Shown in pieces: positions 44,170 through 58,400 of a stretch of 64,000 nucleotides of DNA. Numbering within the stretch: position 1 is the first letter of the stretch; the number at the start of each line of letters is the position of its first letter. The notes below the pieces were generated by a model. It ran no database searches. It saw only the letters and a list, made by a program, of their open reading frames with translations, and had not been told where the DNA came from. The translations under genes and the position numbers were made by a program. The DNA lies in NCBI GenBank assembly GCA_021464245.1, contig JADCRB010000017.1, positions 39,733 to 103,732 of the forward strand. The letters run 5' to 3'. The DNA comes from Carallia brachiata (lineage: Eukaryota > Streptophyta > Magnoliopsida > Malpighiales > Rhizophoraceae).

Positions 44170-46212
44170 GCTTCTAAGATAACCTCGTTTTAAGTTCTAA
44201 ACCTTTCTTAATTTTTTAATTAAGTCATATACGCTTTTTATTTTTTGAATGTCCTAAACTTTTAATTTTTATTTCATTCTAGTTCTTTTTCAAATAGAGT
44301 TGGTCAATTTGTAATATATTTTGGTTGACTTAATGAATACACAATTAAAACTTAAAAATACAATAGAAAAGTTACAAATACATGTCAAAAGGTTCTGAAA
44401 TACGCATGCCTATTAGTCCATTGAGGAATAAGAAAGAGAAGTGAAAAAATATTAAAAAAAATTCTCAAAATTTCTCTCTCTCTCTCTCTCTCTCTCCCCT
44501 TATCTTTAAATCAGTTATATTCTCTCTGATCCTAGAAATTCTTCCCCAAAAAAAAAAACAAATAAAATTAAAAAAATAAAGAAAAATACGAGGAAAAAAA
44601 ATCGCTCTTCAGTTTTGTGATCAAAGAAATTTGGGCTTTCGTTCTTCCACAGCCTCTCCCAACAACAGTACTACATTCAAGTATAATGTTTGGATCTCTG
44701 AGCCAGCTTGCATGTCGGCGTGCAGCCACGCCTTTTCCTCCTAATGGGTCTGAGCTTCAATTTGTCCCAAATGGTCTGATCAAAGTCTGACAGTGGATAT
44801 GGGCTACATCATGGTGAGGCCTTGATTTTGTTCTATGTTGTTTTCTTTTCATTGTTGTCTACTTATTCTTCTCCAATTCTATTTTTTTAGGAGTCAATGA
44901 TGAATTTGGGTGATAGGAACAAAAGTAAAAGAGGAAGTGGGTGGAAGACAAACAATGGATAAGGGAGCTGGAGAGAGAAGAGAGAGAATTTAACTTTGAT
45001 TTTAATTTGGAAAAAAGAAAGCCGCTAAAACAAGTAGTCAATTTCAAGTGACTGTAAAATTCTTTTATTACGGTTTAAAATTATCATAAATTTTAATTTT
45101 CAAAATTTGAAAAAAGAAATTCCAACAAAGAAACGCACACATTAAAGAAAACAAGCCCTCCTACTCCAAATCCAAATCACTAATCTGTCATTATAGCCAG
45201 CAACGACAATCACCATCAATGGCAACCACCACCAAACAAAAATAATAGAAAATAAATCCACTCTCCAAACCCTAGTAGTGGCACTGGCCAAGTTGCTAAA
45301 GTTGTGCGGCCTAACATCCTCACATCTTAGCCATAGCCGCGTTTGCCACCACTACCACTGTTGATTCTCATATTCATCCTTGTGCCACTCATCACTTGAC
45401 AAGACAACATTTCGTTTTCTCCGAAAGGAGTTGCATAAGTATATCTAATTTTTTTAGCTATATATGTATATTGTGTGTGGGAGAGGGGAGAGAGAGGAAA
45501 GTACAGGAAAAATGATAAATACGCATGTTTGAAAAATATTTTTGTAAAGGAGGAAAATGGGAGAAAGGAAAGCTATATTTCCTCTTTGGCATACCAAAAT
45601 CATTCCTCCCAAAATTGGAGATTGATTTTCTTACATTTTTAGTAAAAGATTGTATTACCCTTACTATATATTAATAACTACAATTTTACTAAAAACAAAC
45701 AAAATATCTCTACATTTTTTAAAATTTTATTAACTTTTTTAATAAAAAATTGTACAAATATTATAAACTTATTAAACTAAATTTATAAAAGTATTTCATA
45801 TATAATTTACAAATAAAATATTTTTCATATTATATATAATTTTTGTTCTTTAGAGGGTAAAATTAAAATTCTTGTACATATTATTTTCCTCTCCCACATT
45901 TTTCGTCATTTACCAAACAAGAAATTTTTAGTTTTCCTCCTTCCCATTACTTCTTCTCAAACATGAAAGAGAATAGAAAAAAAAAATTTCTCTAATAATC
46001 CTCTCCTTAATTTTCCTTTCGTCTACTTTTCTCTTTTCCTGAGATTTTGTCCAAATACAGTGTTAAGTTTTAATTGTGTATTCCTTCCAAACTTTGTTTG
46101 AAAAAGGACTGGGTTGAAACAAAACAAAAGGTCTAAGACTCATTTAAAAAATAAAAACGACATAGAACTTAATTAAAAAATTTGTAAAAGTTTAGGAGTT
46201 AAAATGATGTTA
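44170..46212. mobile_element. ~2 kb element with ~155 bp imperfect terminal inverted repeats
   Basis: The left arm (44170-44357) has, in order, TCTAAACCTT, TTTTTTAATTAAGTCATAT, TTTTTATTTTTTGAATG, AGTTCTTTTTCAAATAGAGT and GAATACACAATTAAAACTTA. The right arm (46065-46212), reverse-complemented, has CCTAAACTTT, TTTTTTAATTAAGTTCTAT, TTTTTATTTTTTAAATG, AGTCCTTTTTCAAACAAAGT and GAATACACAATTAAAACTTA in the same order. The left arm has an extra ~30 bases. The interior shows no transposase; it includes a (TC)n at about 44476-44497 and low-complexity AT. Long terminal inverted repeats suggest a Mutator-like or fold-back non-autonomous element. The right end is about 200 bases before the start codon at 46421. 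Confidence 0.65.
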
Positions 46213-46420
46213 TGCCGCAGGCTTCTCCGTTTTGCGCATTGGTTCTAGTTCTACTAAGTTCTCTCAGAATCCATCCTCTCTAGTGTTTTCTTTCGCTCTC
46301 TCTAGTTTTTGCACTGGCTTTTCTTTGGTTCCTTTTCGCTCTCTCTCTCTCTCTCTCTCTGTGTTTTTTTGTTTGTTTGGAAGGATTAATTATAAAATCT
46401 TAGAATCATCAAATTCGAAG

Positions 46421-49400
46421 ATGATGGAGGAGGAGGAAATGCTAGAAAAAGAAGTAATAATACGGGAATCAGAGCCGCCGGAATCCATGGTGGCGGTGGC
46501 CATCGGAAGAGCGATGGCCACTCTTCTCGGCGCTCGCTCCTCCAGAAAGCTCCACGACTCCATTTCTCGACTCTCTCGCGACTCTCACGACAAGCCTTCT
46601 TCACTCGGTACCTCTTTCGCCTTGTCGTTGTCGTTTGTTTCACTTATTCTCTCTCTCTCTCTCTCTCTTTCTTTTTATGATTTGTATGGCTTTTGTAGTT
46701 TCTTTGGAGGACTCGCTGTGGTTTGTTCAAAGCTACGTCAAAGACGCTGCCACTGCCGCCGCCGCCGCCGACAGGGGCCACAAATTGGACGACGTTCTCA
46801 TTCCCCTCATTCAGCATGTACAGTACTTCTCAATTTCTTGCTCCGCGATTTTTTTAAATTTTTTTAACGTAAAATATAAGAATTTTTCTTTAATAATGTG
46901 AGTATTGTGTGTTAGTGTTTGAGGAACAAAGACTCGAGGAGTCGACACTGTGGGCAAGAAATCGTACTGATAAATTGGTTGTTCCAAGATGAATTGCTCT
47001 TCCAATATGTTGCTGAAGAACTTGCTGACATTCTTTCGAGGAAAGAAGATCGTTTTGTAGCTCTGGGTTGGTGTGTTCTTGTGCGCAGTTTTTGGAGTAT
47101 GAGCGGTTTTCGGATCATTTTACTTTGTCTGGTAATTATATTTTTCTTCACTGTCATGTTTTTTATTTTTTTCAAATTCAGTGACGCGGTCTTTCCTGTT
47201 GTTGATTTTTGTTATTTCAAACCCCTGTTTTAGGGATAAGGGAGAACTACAATGCTTTGTTGAAGATACTCTGCACCTGTGTTCCGCGTTTGTCATGCAT
47301 TGTTTGCAAGGGAAGGTATGAATCTGTTTGACATTTGGTGAGCACCCTTTTATTTTCTGTTGCTGTCTGATGATTCGGGGCATATTGAAGGAAGTTACTT
47401 TGGTGATTGCCGAAATGATTAAGTAAATGGGAAATGCCTTGTTGCTACTTGCTATTGGATGAATTTTGGGTCTAATGCTGGTAAATTGTTTGCTAGGTTG
47501 ATTCAGTTGCAGTTATGAATATAGCTCTATAAGTTCACACTCTCCTGCATATGAAATGGTGGATGCTTGATAATTTGTCATTTCTTTGTCACTGCTTGTA
47601 AATTTTCCATGGAAATATATGCTGCTTGGTTAAGTGCTAGAATGCTCTCCAAGTGACGCTGCTATGAGCTTCAGGCTTGGTTTTTTATTTTGTTTTTTTA
47701 AGGAAAAAACTAGTGAGCAGTGTAAATTATTATTATTCCAGCATTTATTGCAGGTGCACAAGTGGACCCATGTTTTTATTTTAAGCATTCATATCTTTTC
47801 TATGGGAGAAACTTTGATTCATATTCTTGGGCTGATGCTTATGTTTTGAAATCATTCTACAAAAGATGCTCAAGATTACTCTCTGTCAACAGAAAAGCAG
47901 ACTGAACAAGTCTGCTGTTGTCACTTGTTGCTTTGATTTTTTTTTTTTTTGGACTGCCTTTTGAGGAAATTTAATTCGTAATCAAGTATTAGTCCTTGTT
48001 GTTTGACATTGACATTTAGAATTTTGAGAATCTGTGTCCTTGACCATTTGTTTCTGCAGCTTTTTGCAGGATGGTTTTGAGTTGCCCTCCCGGCTTGCAG
48101 TATCTGCTGCTGACTGTATTTTATCTCTCAGCGAAGCTTTAACAAAAAAGATGAAGGTTCAAAGTAATGAACCAAAATCGTTAAACTCAACTACATTAGA
48201 CCGGGCTATGGCTCTGTCTTCTTCTGCTGTGGGAGAGAAGAAAGTGAAAGCAGCAATTAAACCTCCAGAAGTCCCAAACATTGAAATGACATATTTGCTT
48301 TGGAATCAGATGGATGAACTTATAAATCTGCTGCAGAGACTCCTAGCTGTATGCTCTACATGATGTTTATCTTATTTGACCTCCAGTCTAGATTTACTGT
48401 TTGAATTGGGGTGCTGAGTCGGTGGTGTGATTTTTGAGTGTGATTCTCTCAGCTTCCACTGCCTCTTGGTGTCCCTTGCAGTTCTATAACATGACTTTTA
48501 AGTCTATAATATTCACATATGTGTGTGTGCATGCATGCATGTGTATATGTTTGTGTGTGTTTGGATGTGATTATATCTGTATTTCTGTATATTGTGTGTG
48601 GAGGTGTGTGTTTGAAAAATAGTTTTCTGCGATTTGAGCTTATTTGGTCCATATTGCTTTATCGAAAACACATTACACAATTTCTAAGAATTGGGATCCA
48701 AACTTTTATTCAGTATAGGCGTAGCCCTATTCTCTGTTGACATGTTTGCCGTGCGTGTCCGAGTATATTAGCCCACTGTTTTGAGTGAAGTCACTTTCTG
48801 GTTTTTTGTATCTGCATAATCTTCTTCACAAATGTTATGTCTTTTCCATTATGTTGTGAATGCCCTTTTATATGTCTGTTGATAAAGCTGGGTCTTTTTG
48901 GTTAATGCTACTTTTTGTAGCAGAAATTTTTTTTATTGAATTATGTATTTTTGCTATGGACAGAAAACTGCAAGTTTGCATTACAATAAGATTCCATTAT
49001 TTCAAATTATGGGACCAATTGTGCCAATTTTACCTCATTTGGAGCCTCCAAATCTTAATGCACATATAATTTATTTTGCTTGCTGATGTTTTTGAGATGC
49101 CCTGCAGTGGAGTAGAAAAAGTAGGTCTCTACATGCTAAAGGGGTGGAGCATGTGCTTAAATGGTTGCAAGAGATAAAAGGGCACTACATTCACGTACGT
49201 AATGAGGTAACCCAAAGCATGCTTTGTAGAATTTCATAAACTAGCAATAGCTTATTATTAATTCATCAGTATTTATTTGACTGTAATATGGAAGACAGGT
49301 GCAAGTGTTCTTAAAACTGGAGCTTTGTTACTTTCTTCTTGTTGGAAGCATTATGGCCTTCTATTGCACCTAGAAGACTGTAATTTTAGTAAGTGTTGCA

Positions 49401-52400
49401 ATGAATTGTTGGACCAGTACATCTCTGGCATCCAGGTAATATTTGTTCATATATATTTAGTAATTACATAAAACACTATCATTTTTCATTGGAAAAGCCA
49501 ATGTGGTAGGTATTTTGATTTTAATGATTGTTGGAGAGCATATGAAGTTTTTTCTTGTCATTTTGCATTGAGGCGTCATGTTTGGATGATATCTGGAAAG
49601 TCATGGGAACTTATGATCTAGAAACCAAAATGCTATATCCTCTTGTGGTCATGGTAGATGGATGCATCTCTTACATTGGTGTATTCCTTGAGGTTTTTGA
49701 TTGGGTAGCCATTATTAATTTTATTTTTTATTCAAGTTTTCAACTTGAGGTAAGTTTTGCATACATGAAAAATGTGGTTCCATTTTTCTGCTCCCTTTTA
49801 TGCCCTTTCTTTGGACATTACTAGTTAACGAAGGTATCAAGGATGAGCTCTGAGGTCTATGACAACAGATTTGACTGCCTCATAGCTTGAAATTGACCTT
49901 ATTGCAATGAATTTTGGTTCTCAAAATTCCAATGTTCTCGAACTTGTCCACTTTCTTAAATTTTTCATTTTGGTCTCATTTCAAGGGCCATCAGGATGCA
50001 CCCTGTACATGATCATTTTCTTGATCTTTTTCAATAACAAAGTGATTACTTGATTTCCACCTACCAAAAATATCTACATGATAAAAATGGGTTTACTTGA
50101 ACTGAGATTAGAGGACTTTCATTGCTATTTGTGTGAATTAGTAAATTTTTTTTTGTTCTTGTATTATTACTTGTCTAGGAGGTAGGAAGATACTTTCTCT
50201 CTCAACTAGCATATATAATGTGGATGTAGCTAAAATCAACTAGAAAGCTCCATATGATAGTGCCAGTGCTCCTGGGAGCGTTCATATGATTTTGGCCTAT
50301 TTTTGAGGATAATGTGCTTTATCATCCTTTGGGATTTTGTTTGGAGATAAGTAATTATAACTGTAATGGCCTGTAATGGTTAGCTGTAATGCTATGTTAC
50401 TCTTCCAGCTGCTTCAGAAGTTATAGTCCCTTCCCCCATGTATTTTAGCTGTTGTTGCTTCTGTATGATTCACTTCCAAGTGATGTAGTAGTTAAAATGT
50501 ATATTACAAGAAAAAGAAATATTTACATGCAGTGTTATACGGATAACCATACTGAGGGGCATCTAGAGAAGAAAGATGGCGATGTGGAGACCAGAAAGTT
50601 TTTTCTGAATTGTTCTGTGCCTTATTTTGGGACGGTTTACGCAAAAAATTTGAGAAAACAGTGTCAGAGTATGGGGTACAGCTATCACGTGTCCTTTTGC
50701 CAGGTAAAACATCCTTTAGATTACGATAAAACTTATAGTACTAAATCACTAAAGTACCCACATGCAGTTGTATGGTCATATAAAATAATCATTTCTCAAG
50801 TTGTTTCATGTCTATACAATCTGGTTGTCACCCAAGAGGATGTAACTGCTGCATGGAGCCTGCTTGAGTGTAATTCAGAGAGCAAGAGGTCATGGGCTGG
50901 ATGGTCCAAATAGCGATTGCAACCTTTTATATGTTTTGAATAAATTCCAACTTAGATATAGAATAATAATGCTGTGAAATTTCCTCTCTTCTTTTGCCCT
51001 TTATTAGAGTCCTTTGAGCTGACGGTATTTGATATTAGAGGAACGTCTGATATTATCTACCATTCCCCACGAAGTACTGTGTGAGTGACTACAGTGGGAT
51101 TATATTTTTATATCTTTGAGAAGTGGATTTCATGTGAAATTTTTGAACCTTATCTAGCCTATTTGAGATAGGCTGTATTCTGCTATAAGTGGATAGTTTT
51201 GATCTTATTGCTGTGTCTATGATGCATTCTGGACCCGCTATTCATACTCAAACTGTCGCCACACATCAATTTTCATGTTTCAAATAAACTATTTGCAAAT
51301 TTTATTTTTGGCATAATCACACTTCTAATTTCTTTTCTTTTGTGCTGTTCTCCTCTCTTTTCGGTGGAAGCTTCAATCTGCTGATGAAGATATAGTTGCT
51401 GTGGCTATTTTCGTATTTAAGGCAGCCATAGTTAAACCGAGTTATATGTCTGCAAGCAGTGTTGAATGTAGACAAATGGATGTGGTGTTTCCGTTGCTAC
51501 TTCAACTTCTGGATGAGCGGGATGGAACAGCCAGAGCTGTTATTGTGCTTATAGCAGAATATTGCTCCATGTAATTTCTTTTGTACTCACCTACCAGCTC
51601 TGTTTAGCATGGATAAATGTTTGTGGTTTAGCCTTTATGTTGCAAATTAGAAAGTTGACCTGCATATCAAATTCTCCAGGAGTACTGACATTCACTGCCT
51701 TGAACAAGTTCTAAAGCGCCTTGCTTCTGGAAATTTGCCGCAGAGGCAGAATGCTATTGATGTTATATCTGAAGTGATCTGCATATCATCTGATTCAGAG
51801 AACAAAATTTCCCACTTGGCATGGTATGCGAGTCTTGGAACTAATGTGTTTTTTGCAATTTCCAGTTGGTTTTATATTTCTTATCTTTACATAATCTTGT
51901 CATACTGATCACAAAGGCAAGACATAGCAAACAACTTGCTCGAGCGCTTGAGTGACGAAGATGTTGTAATTCGCGGACAGGCTTCTAAATTGCTTTCAAG
52001 AATGGGTTAGTATTGACATTGAACACTGTTTCCCTGCTATTCTTTTTTTTTTCTTGAGAATTCTGCTATTACTTATTTAAATCCTTGAGATATTTTTGTC
52101 TCTAACTTAATTTCTGCTATTTTTTTAGTTCAACAACCGGTACTGGGGTTTGAGTGTTATTTCTGTGCTTTTATGAGGCAAAGTACTGAAGAGAATGTTT
52201 GCTGGTGCAAACTCTCTCTAGTCATAGATTCAGGGGGGGACCTATCTGCATGCACTCTTTCATGGCAAGATGTGAGATGGGGCTTTGTTCACACATACAT
52301 TCTTTTGCCAAGATTTTCCATTAACTTGTGTTATACAACCTTGTTTAATGAAGACAGTAGCAGATCACTGTGCTTTTTTTTTTTAGGTGGCATGTATCAT

Positions 52401-55400
52401 TAGGTTGCCTAGTTAGTTTCTTGATCTTGTGGGATGGTTCTGGTTTTCTAGACCTTGGGATTTTTGTGACCTCTTTGTTGGTTTTCACTACCATCATGAT
52501 CTTCTTGATGAGGTCCCTGCAGCCTTGTCATTTTAGGCTTTTTGTAGTCACATCTTGAAGCTGCACCAAGACTACCTTGCATGTCTTTTTCTGCTGTTGC
52601 ATACGCTTCAAGACATCCATGTTATTCTTCTGATTTGTATTAGTTGGGGCCTTTTTTTTTTTTTTTTTTGAATAAAGATTCATATTCATCCATTTAATTT
52701 GAATATTGTAATTTTCAGCAAAGAACATATTATTGTTCACAGTGTACACGATTTGCAAAAAATAAATACAGGTGTTTTATAGCTTGTATGTCCCCAAGCC
52801 ACAGGTAGTTTCATTGTTGCTTAGATTTGCAGTTCTTTTGAATATTAGACAAAATTCTCCATAGGGCTGTGGTATTGCTTATAGCATTTATTCTCACTTT
52901 TGCTACTAACAAAGATTATTGTTTTTGTTCACCTTTTCATTCTTCTTAGTTCTCTGTTTCCTTTTGCAGACCCAACACTTTGTTTGCCTGCACTGCTTGA
53001 CCTAGTTCACTCATCAGATGATGGGAGGCAGTCATCAGCTAGTTCTGCCTTAATTGAAATGCTCAAATACAATAACCAGAAACCTGAAGTTATATGTCTA
53101 CTGCTTGACTGCCTTAGGTACGTATTCCTTCCTTTTGCTATTAATTGCTTGTGACTTAATGAGAAGTAGTAAATAAAATTGTCATCTCCCTTTTTTGGAG
53201 TTTTATAAAAGAATTCCACTTTGAAATGATGCTGGATTGAAGGTCTGCCCAGTTACTGACTATTTATCCTCTAATATTCCTTAGCAACGACAACCAAAGC
53301 CTGGATACTCCAAACACTACAAGCGATGTAAAAGGTGTGTTTCTCACTTGATTTGAAATGTGGTAGATTAAGTGGGCATTTAGTGCTATGTCAGTTTCAC
53401 TGAGTGAATAATTCAGTCTGGTGCATGACCAATACACCACTGCTATTTCTTATAGAAAATTTCTTAATTTTCAATCATTTAATTATGCTGCATAGAGTAT
53501 AGCATCTCTTTGGTGCTTCCTGAATGTGGAGGAGCCATACAATTCAGTCAGTTTTCTTCTTCTTCTTCTTCTTAACGCCTTCTGCTAAAATTTTGAGCAG
53601 CTGTGTGATGGCTATTTTTGTTAGTTTTTCATGTGCTGAAGTGTTAACAATGATGTTGAAAGATTTTTATTGTTTTTTGGAAGGAAGCCGTGTGAGGTTA
53701 TGCACAACACACACTGCCCTGCCTCACCCGCACCTGTTTCTTAGCACTTGTCTGTTTTGTGTGCACATGCATCTTTATATCTCTATCTTCATTGTGAGCC
53801 CAAGCACTTGCTTTCAAGTTTTCTGTAGATTAGTGATTTCATTTAGCACTATCCAGGCAACTAATTGTTTTCAAGTATTCTGTATAGTATTTAGTCCACT
53901 TGTCACTTTCTCCAAAACACTTTCTACTTTTCTGTTTTGTGCTCATTTTTGTTAGCATTATTGCAGGACCAAGGAAGGCTGATCAAATACTTATGCTGAT
54001 TCCGGAGTGGTCTAAAAGTGTAAGAACAGAGGCTGATGTAGTTTCTCAAATAGTATTACTATTTGGCAAAATTTATGCAAAACAATGCGGGCTCTCTGCA
54101 CTTTTATTTTTTTAATTCTTCTCCCTGTTGATGTGTGTGCATCTATTTGTCTCCTTTGGTCCTGGTTTCCCTGCTTTCATTTTTTTTTTTTTTTTTGTAC
54201 CTTTCTCATATGGTTGAAGGTGAAAAGGCCTTGTTTAATTGTGACATGAAAATTGCCACTTTGATGCATAATGCTTCAACTTTGAACTGGTTATGTATTT
54301 TATTGCCATTTTAAAAGTGCAAGTGTTATAAGTAGAAAATGGTGGTAGGGACATTTACCTGTCAGCAGAACCCCCCCTCTCTCCGGCACACAGGTCAAGT
54401 AATTGGGATCTCACTGTGCTGTGTTAAAATCTTTGTGAGATATTTCATAGTTCAGTTCTCTGTGTTTTTTCCTCATTTCCTGTGGCAGGACATTGCTGCT
54501 TACTTGCTATATTGTGTCATCATTCCTTAAGCTGTTAAGTGTTGCTTTTGGATCCTATCTTACATCATTTATGTATTATGTGACAATTGCAGACTTTCCT
54601 TTTGGTATACCTTTTTATTCCTTCTTCTAACATTACTCCATCAGACCCTTCCCCACACCCACAGCGTGGGAGCCTTAATGCACTGCAAGCCCTTGTATTA
54701 CCTTGCATTTCTAGCATTCACTTTTAGCTGCTCCTGTTTCTTATTATTCTCAAGTTTGAATGTGTCATTTCTGCATTTATCTACGCAGTAATAAGTGCAG
54801 CTTTATTGAAATTGTTTTTGGTCAAACATATTAGGTACAAGACTGGAAATTCTTCATTGGACCACTGATTGACAAGATGTTTTCTAATCCAACAAATGCA
54901 ACTATTGTTCGGTTTTTAAGCTCTATAAGTGAACATTTAGCAGATAATGCAGATGCAGTCCTCTGTCGTATTTTGTTGCAGATGCAGGGACAGGAAGAGT
55001 ATGTACATCTTACCATTAGGTTCTATGATTCTGTCAATGTTCTTTCTTTATTTTGCTGCACAATACTGCTTACTTTTGTACCGTCGCTTGCTTTTGGAAA
55101 ATATTATTTGTTCCAACTTTTTAGTTTTGACAGATTAGGTGTTTTTTACTATTTAAATCACTCAGTGTTGATACAATGATCACAATTTGAGCCATTCCTT
55201 CTTAATATGGGTGCAGACATTTAGGGTCCTGTCACTGTGTACATGATCTTTCTTTTTTTACTTGCAGCTTGCCAGAGTAGTCTCTTTGCGAGGTTGTTTT
55301 GATGATATATCTAGTAATCTTATACTTCAGTACAGTGGTTAAAAGTTGCTCAAGAAGTGTTCAATGGATTCTGTTAATTGTACCTTCCATGACTCACATT

Positions 55401-58400
55401 GTTTATGTCTCTTGTGCTTTACAGTTTGTGCTTCAGTAATCAGTCTTATGTAGCAGAAAAATCTTTTGCAATCAGTGATATAGTTGCATGCCTCTCAAAT
55501 ACATATTTCTGATGCGGTTTCTTCTGTTGTGGTTGTTATACCTTTTGCTTCACTTCTGGGAATTTTTCTTATTTTCATCTAACAGGTTATATGATAAACA
55601 AATCAGTTTTAATTATAATTTGACAGTGTGCTTGAAGTCAAAAGTAATTTATTTTGCTCATCATTTCATAGGAACCTCCCCCTGTGCAGCATTGTACTTA
55701 AAATGTATTGCGGTGCTGGAGACTTCCAATGTTTCATCTATTGTTGGTGGCAATGCTTTCTATCTGACCTTACTTTGCTTTAGCAAGACTGATGCAGGCT
55801 TATTTTCCAGATGGCAAACTGAAACCTGTGCACCTGAGGACTCCATGGAAATGCAGCAATGTCTATTTGAGCGTCTTTGTCCATTGCTTATAATTCGACT
55901 GCTTCCACTGAGAGTTTTTGATGACCTCAAATCAGTTGTTGTGTATGGTCAGCTTTCCAATGAAGGCATTATGTATGGTATGCTTTCAAGGGCCTGTTTT
56001 TTCTTGTTGATCTCTTTGTCGTCCATTTTATAACAGTCATAGGCTCTATTGTGGATATGATCTTGTGAAGTGAAGTTGGTTGCTAACCTAGACTCAGCTG
56101 TCGTGCTGTTCAATGCCTTGCTTGCTTTTCTCATGTCCATGATATAATATTCCACGTATGCCTGACCACGGCCCAGTTCCGGGCCGGTTAAGGTTCCGTT
56201 AACTGGTGGTTCTGGTTCTGATTATGAGCCGGTTTTGTTTTGGGTTCAACCGTTGTTCTGCTTCCGGTTCCGGGTTAACCGCCTGTTTTACTCCAATTCT
56301 GTTTGGTTTGGTTCTGGTCCAGTTCAATCTGGTTCTGCCTCTTTTTTTTTTTTTTTTTTTAAATGAAATTTTAAATTTTTATAGACTAAAGGAACATTTT
56401 ATTTTAATTTATTTTCAAAAATTGAAAAGACCATTTATTTTATTTTGTTTTGTATGAACTGCCAATTAACTGACGGTTAACTTCCGGTTGAACGTTATTC
56501 AGAACTGAAACTGGGCAAACGGTTCAGGCCAGTCCCAGTTTTTTAGCAGCCTGGTTCCAGTCCGGTTCAAGGCTGAATTGGCCTGGTGGTCAGGTCTTAT
56601 TCCAAAGGTTTAAGTGATGTTAAAGTCCTACACTTGTGACTTGCGTGCTTTAATCTGCCCAAAGCGCTTTATGAGTTATGTGTTACAATTTGTATGGGGA
56701 TTGTTTCTTTTTTTGCTCATTAGGAGGCCCATAGGGTTATGAGCTATACCATGAGAATAACTCTCCACTTCCTATAAATCCCACACCCTCCTTTCCTAGG
56801 ATTAGAACCCAAGACCTCTAGAATAGATGTCTAAGCTTTAACCACTAGGGTGTCCCCTGAGGGACTGTAAGGCATGATTGTGAGAGCATATTTGTTGACC
56901 CAAATATGATTCTCTAATTAGTTGCGTCCAAATGCTAGCCAGAAGCAGCTGCTTGATTTTTGTCAGCTTTGCATCTTTTTCTGATGATTGCTTTTTATGC
57001 AACTAAGTCCCCCTTTTTATGTGAGGCTTTCAGAACTCATAGATGTCAACACCAGGAGCCAAGTTTGCATTGCTGCATTCCTTCTGAAAAGGTTAATCCA
57101 CAGCCAGACACATCATCAAAGATTTAATGAAGGATATTAATCTTATGTTTTTGTGTTGTTCCTCACTTTGCAGGGCAATAAGTCTCTCTGAATTTGAAGA
57201 TGTACGAAAACTTGCTGCTGAGCTTTGTGGCCGTTTACATCCCCACGTATGTATGAGCAACCTTTGCATTTAAAAAGACTGAATAATTTCTTCAGTTCTT
57301 AGGAAAATGGGTTCTTAACCTTGTTCATACATACTGAAATAGCTTATTCTAATTTCGCATTATCAATTGGCAAAGATGGTTTGTTAATGGATTTTTTTTG
57401 TATTTGAGGAATGAAAATTCGAGGTTGTTTCTACCCTCAAGGTCTGGTATCTTTTGGTTTATATCAAGCTTCAGATAAGGAGTCACTATCTCTCTCTTCT
57501 TTCCGACCCACCCTCCTCCTCCTCCCCCCTCTTCCCCTTCCTCCCTTTCATCTTGTTTCTTTTATTTTCAGAGTTTATAGTTGCTCTTATTGAGTTAGAA
57601 CTCTTAAACCCGTGAGATAGTTGTGTTATCAGAGTATGGAGTTTTTAGAGGCAAGAACTTAGAAGAATAGTTGGTATAGCTATTGAATGCCTTGAAAGAT
57701 GAGGAATATAAAAAAATTATTTTGTTTTTATTTTAGTTGGTGAGTTTTCATTCTCATTGTTATTCTTGATGTTGTAGGTGCTTCTCCCAGTTGTTTCCAC
57801 CCTATTAAGACATGCTGCAGATTGTTGCAAGGTGCTGAAAGTAAAAGCTTGTCTGTTTTCAGTTTGCACTTCACTGCTGGTAATTATCATTGCTTTCCAT
57901 ATATTATTTTGATCTAATGCATGGGAAGGCTTATGGGATCTCCATATGATGTAGTTTTAAGTGCATTGTGTCCAATCAGGTGGCAGCTAACATGAATGCA
58001 TCTTGTGGCTTGTAGGTCAGAGGTGAGGAGTCCGTATCCCATCCTGCAATTCTTCAAATTAGGAAGACAATACAAACAATTCTGTTATGGCCTTCTTCAG
58101 ATGGTGATGAAGGTAGACATTACCTTACTTTTGTGATCTTTTACTGCAATGCAAATTTATTCCTGTGAATTTGGTTTTCTGCTTCAGTTTCCAAAGCCCA
58201 GCATGGATGCATCGACTGTCTGGCACTAATGATATGTGCTGAACTCCGACCTCTTGGATTGCTTAAGGGTGACTCAAAGAAGTCTTCTGTTGGAAAGACT
58301 GGTAACTATGGTTTGCATCTTCTCTCATGAGGTTTATACTACCAAGTTAGGAAAATGTGAAATTTTTTGGCTCGAAATGCAGGGACTGTAGCATCAGGAA

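Noticed and set aside
45480..46030. Possible further inverted repeat (TTTCCTC / GAGGAAA words) inside the 2 kb element
   Set aside because: Matches are short and purine/pyrimidine-biased; not separable from chance by eye.
46232..46420. In-frame N-terminal extension of the helical-repeat protein
   Set aside because: Leader is CT-rich, peptide is low-complexity Ser/Leu/Phe, and the M-M-E-E-E-E start at 46421 is a more natural beginning.
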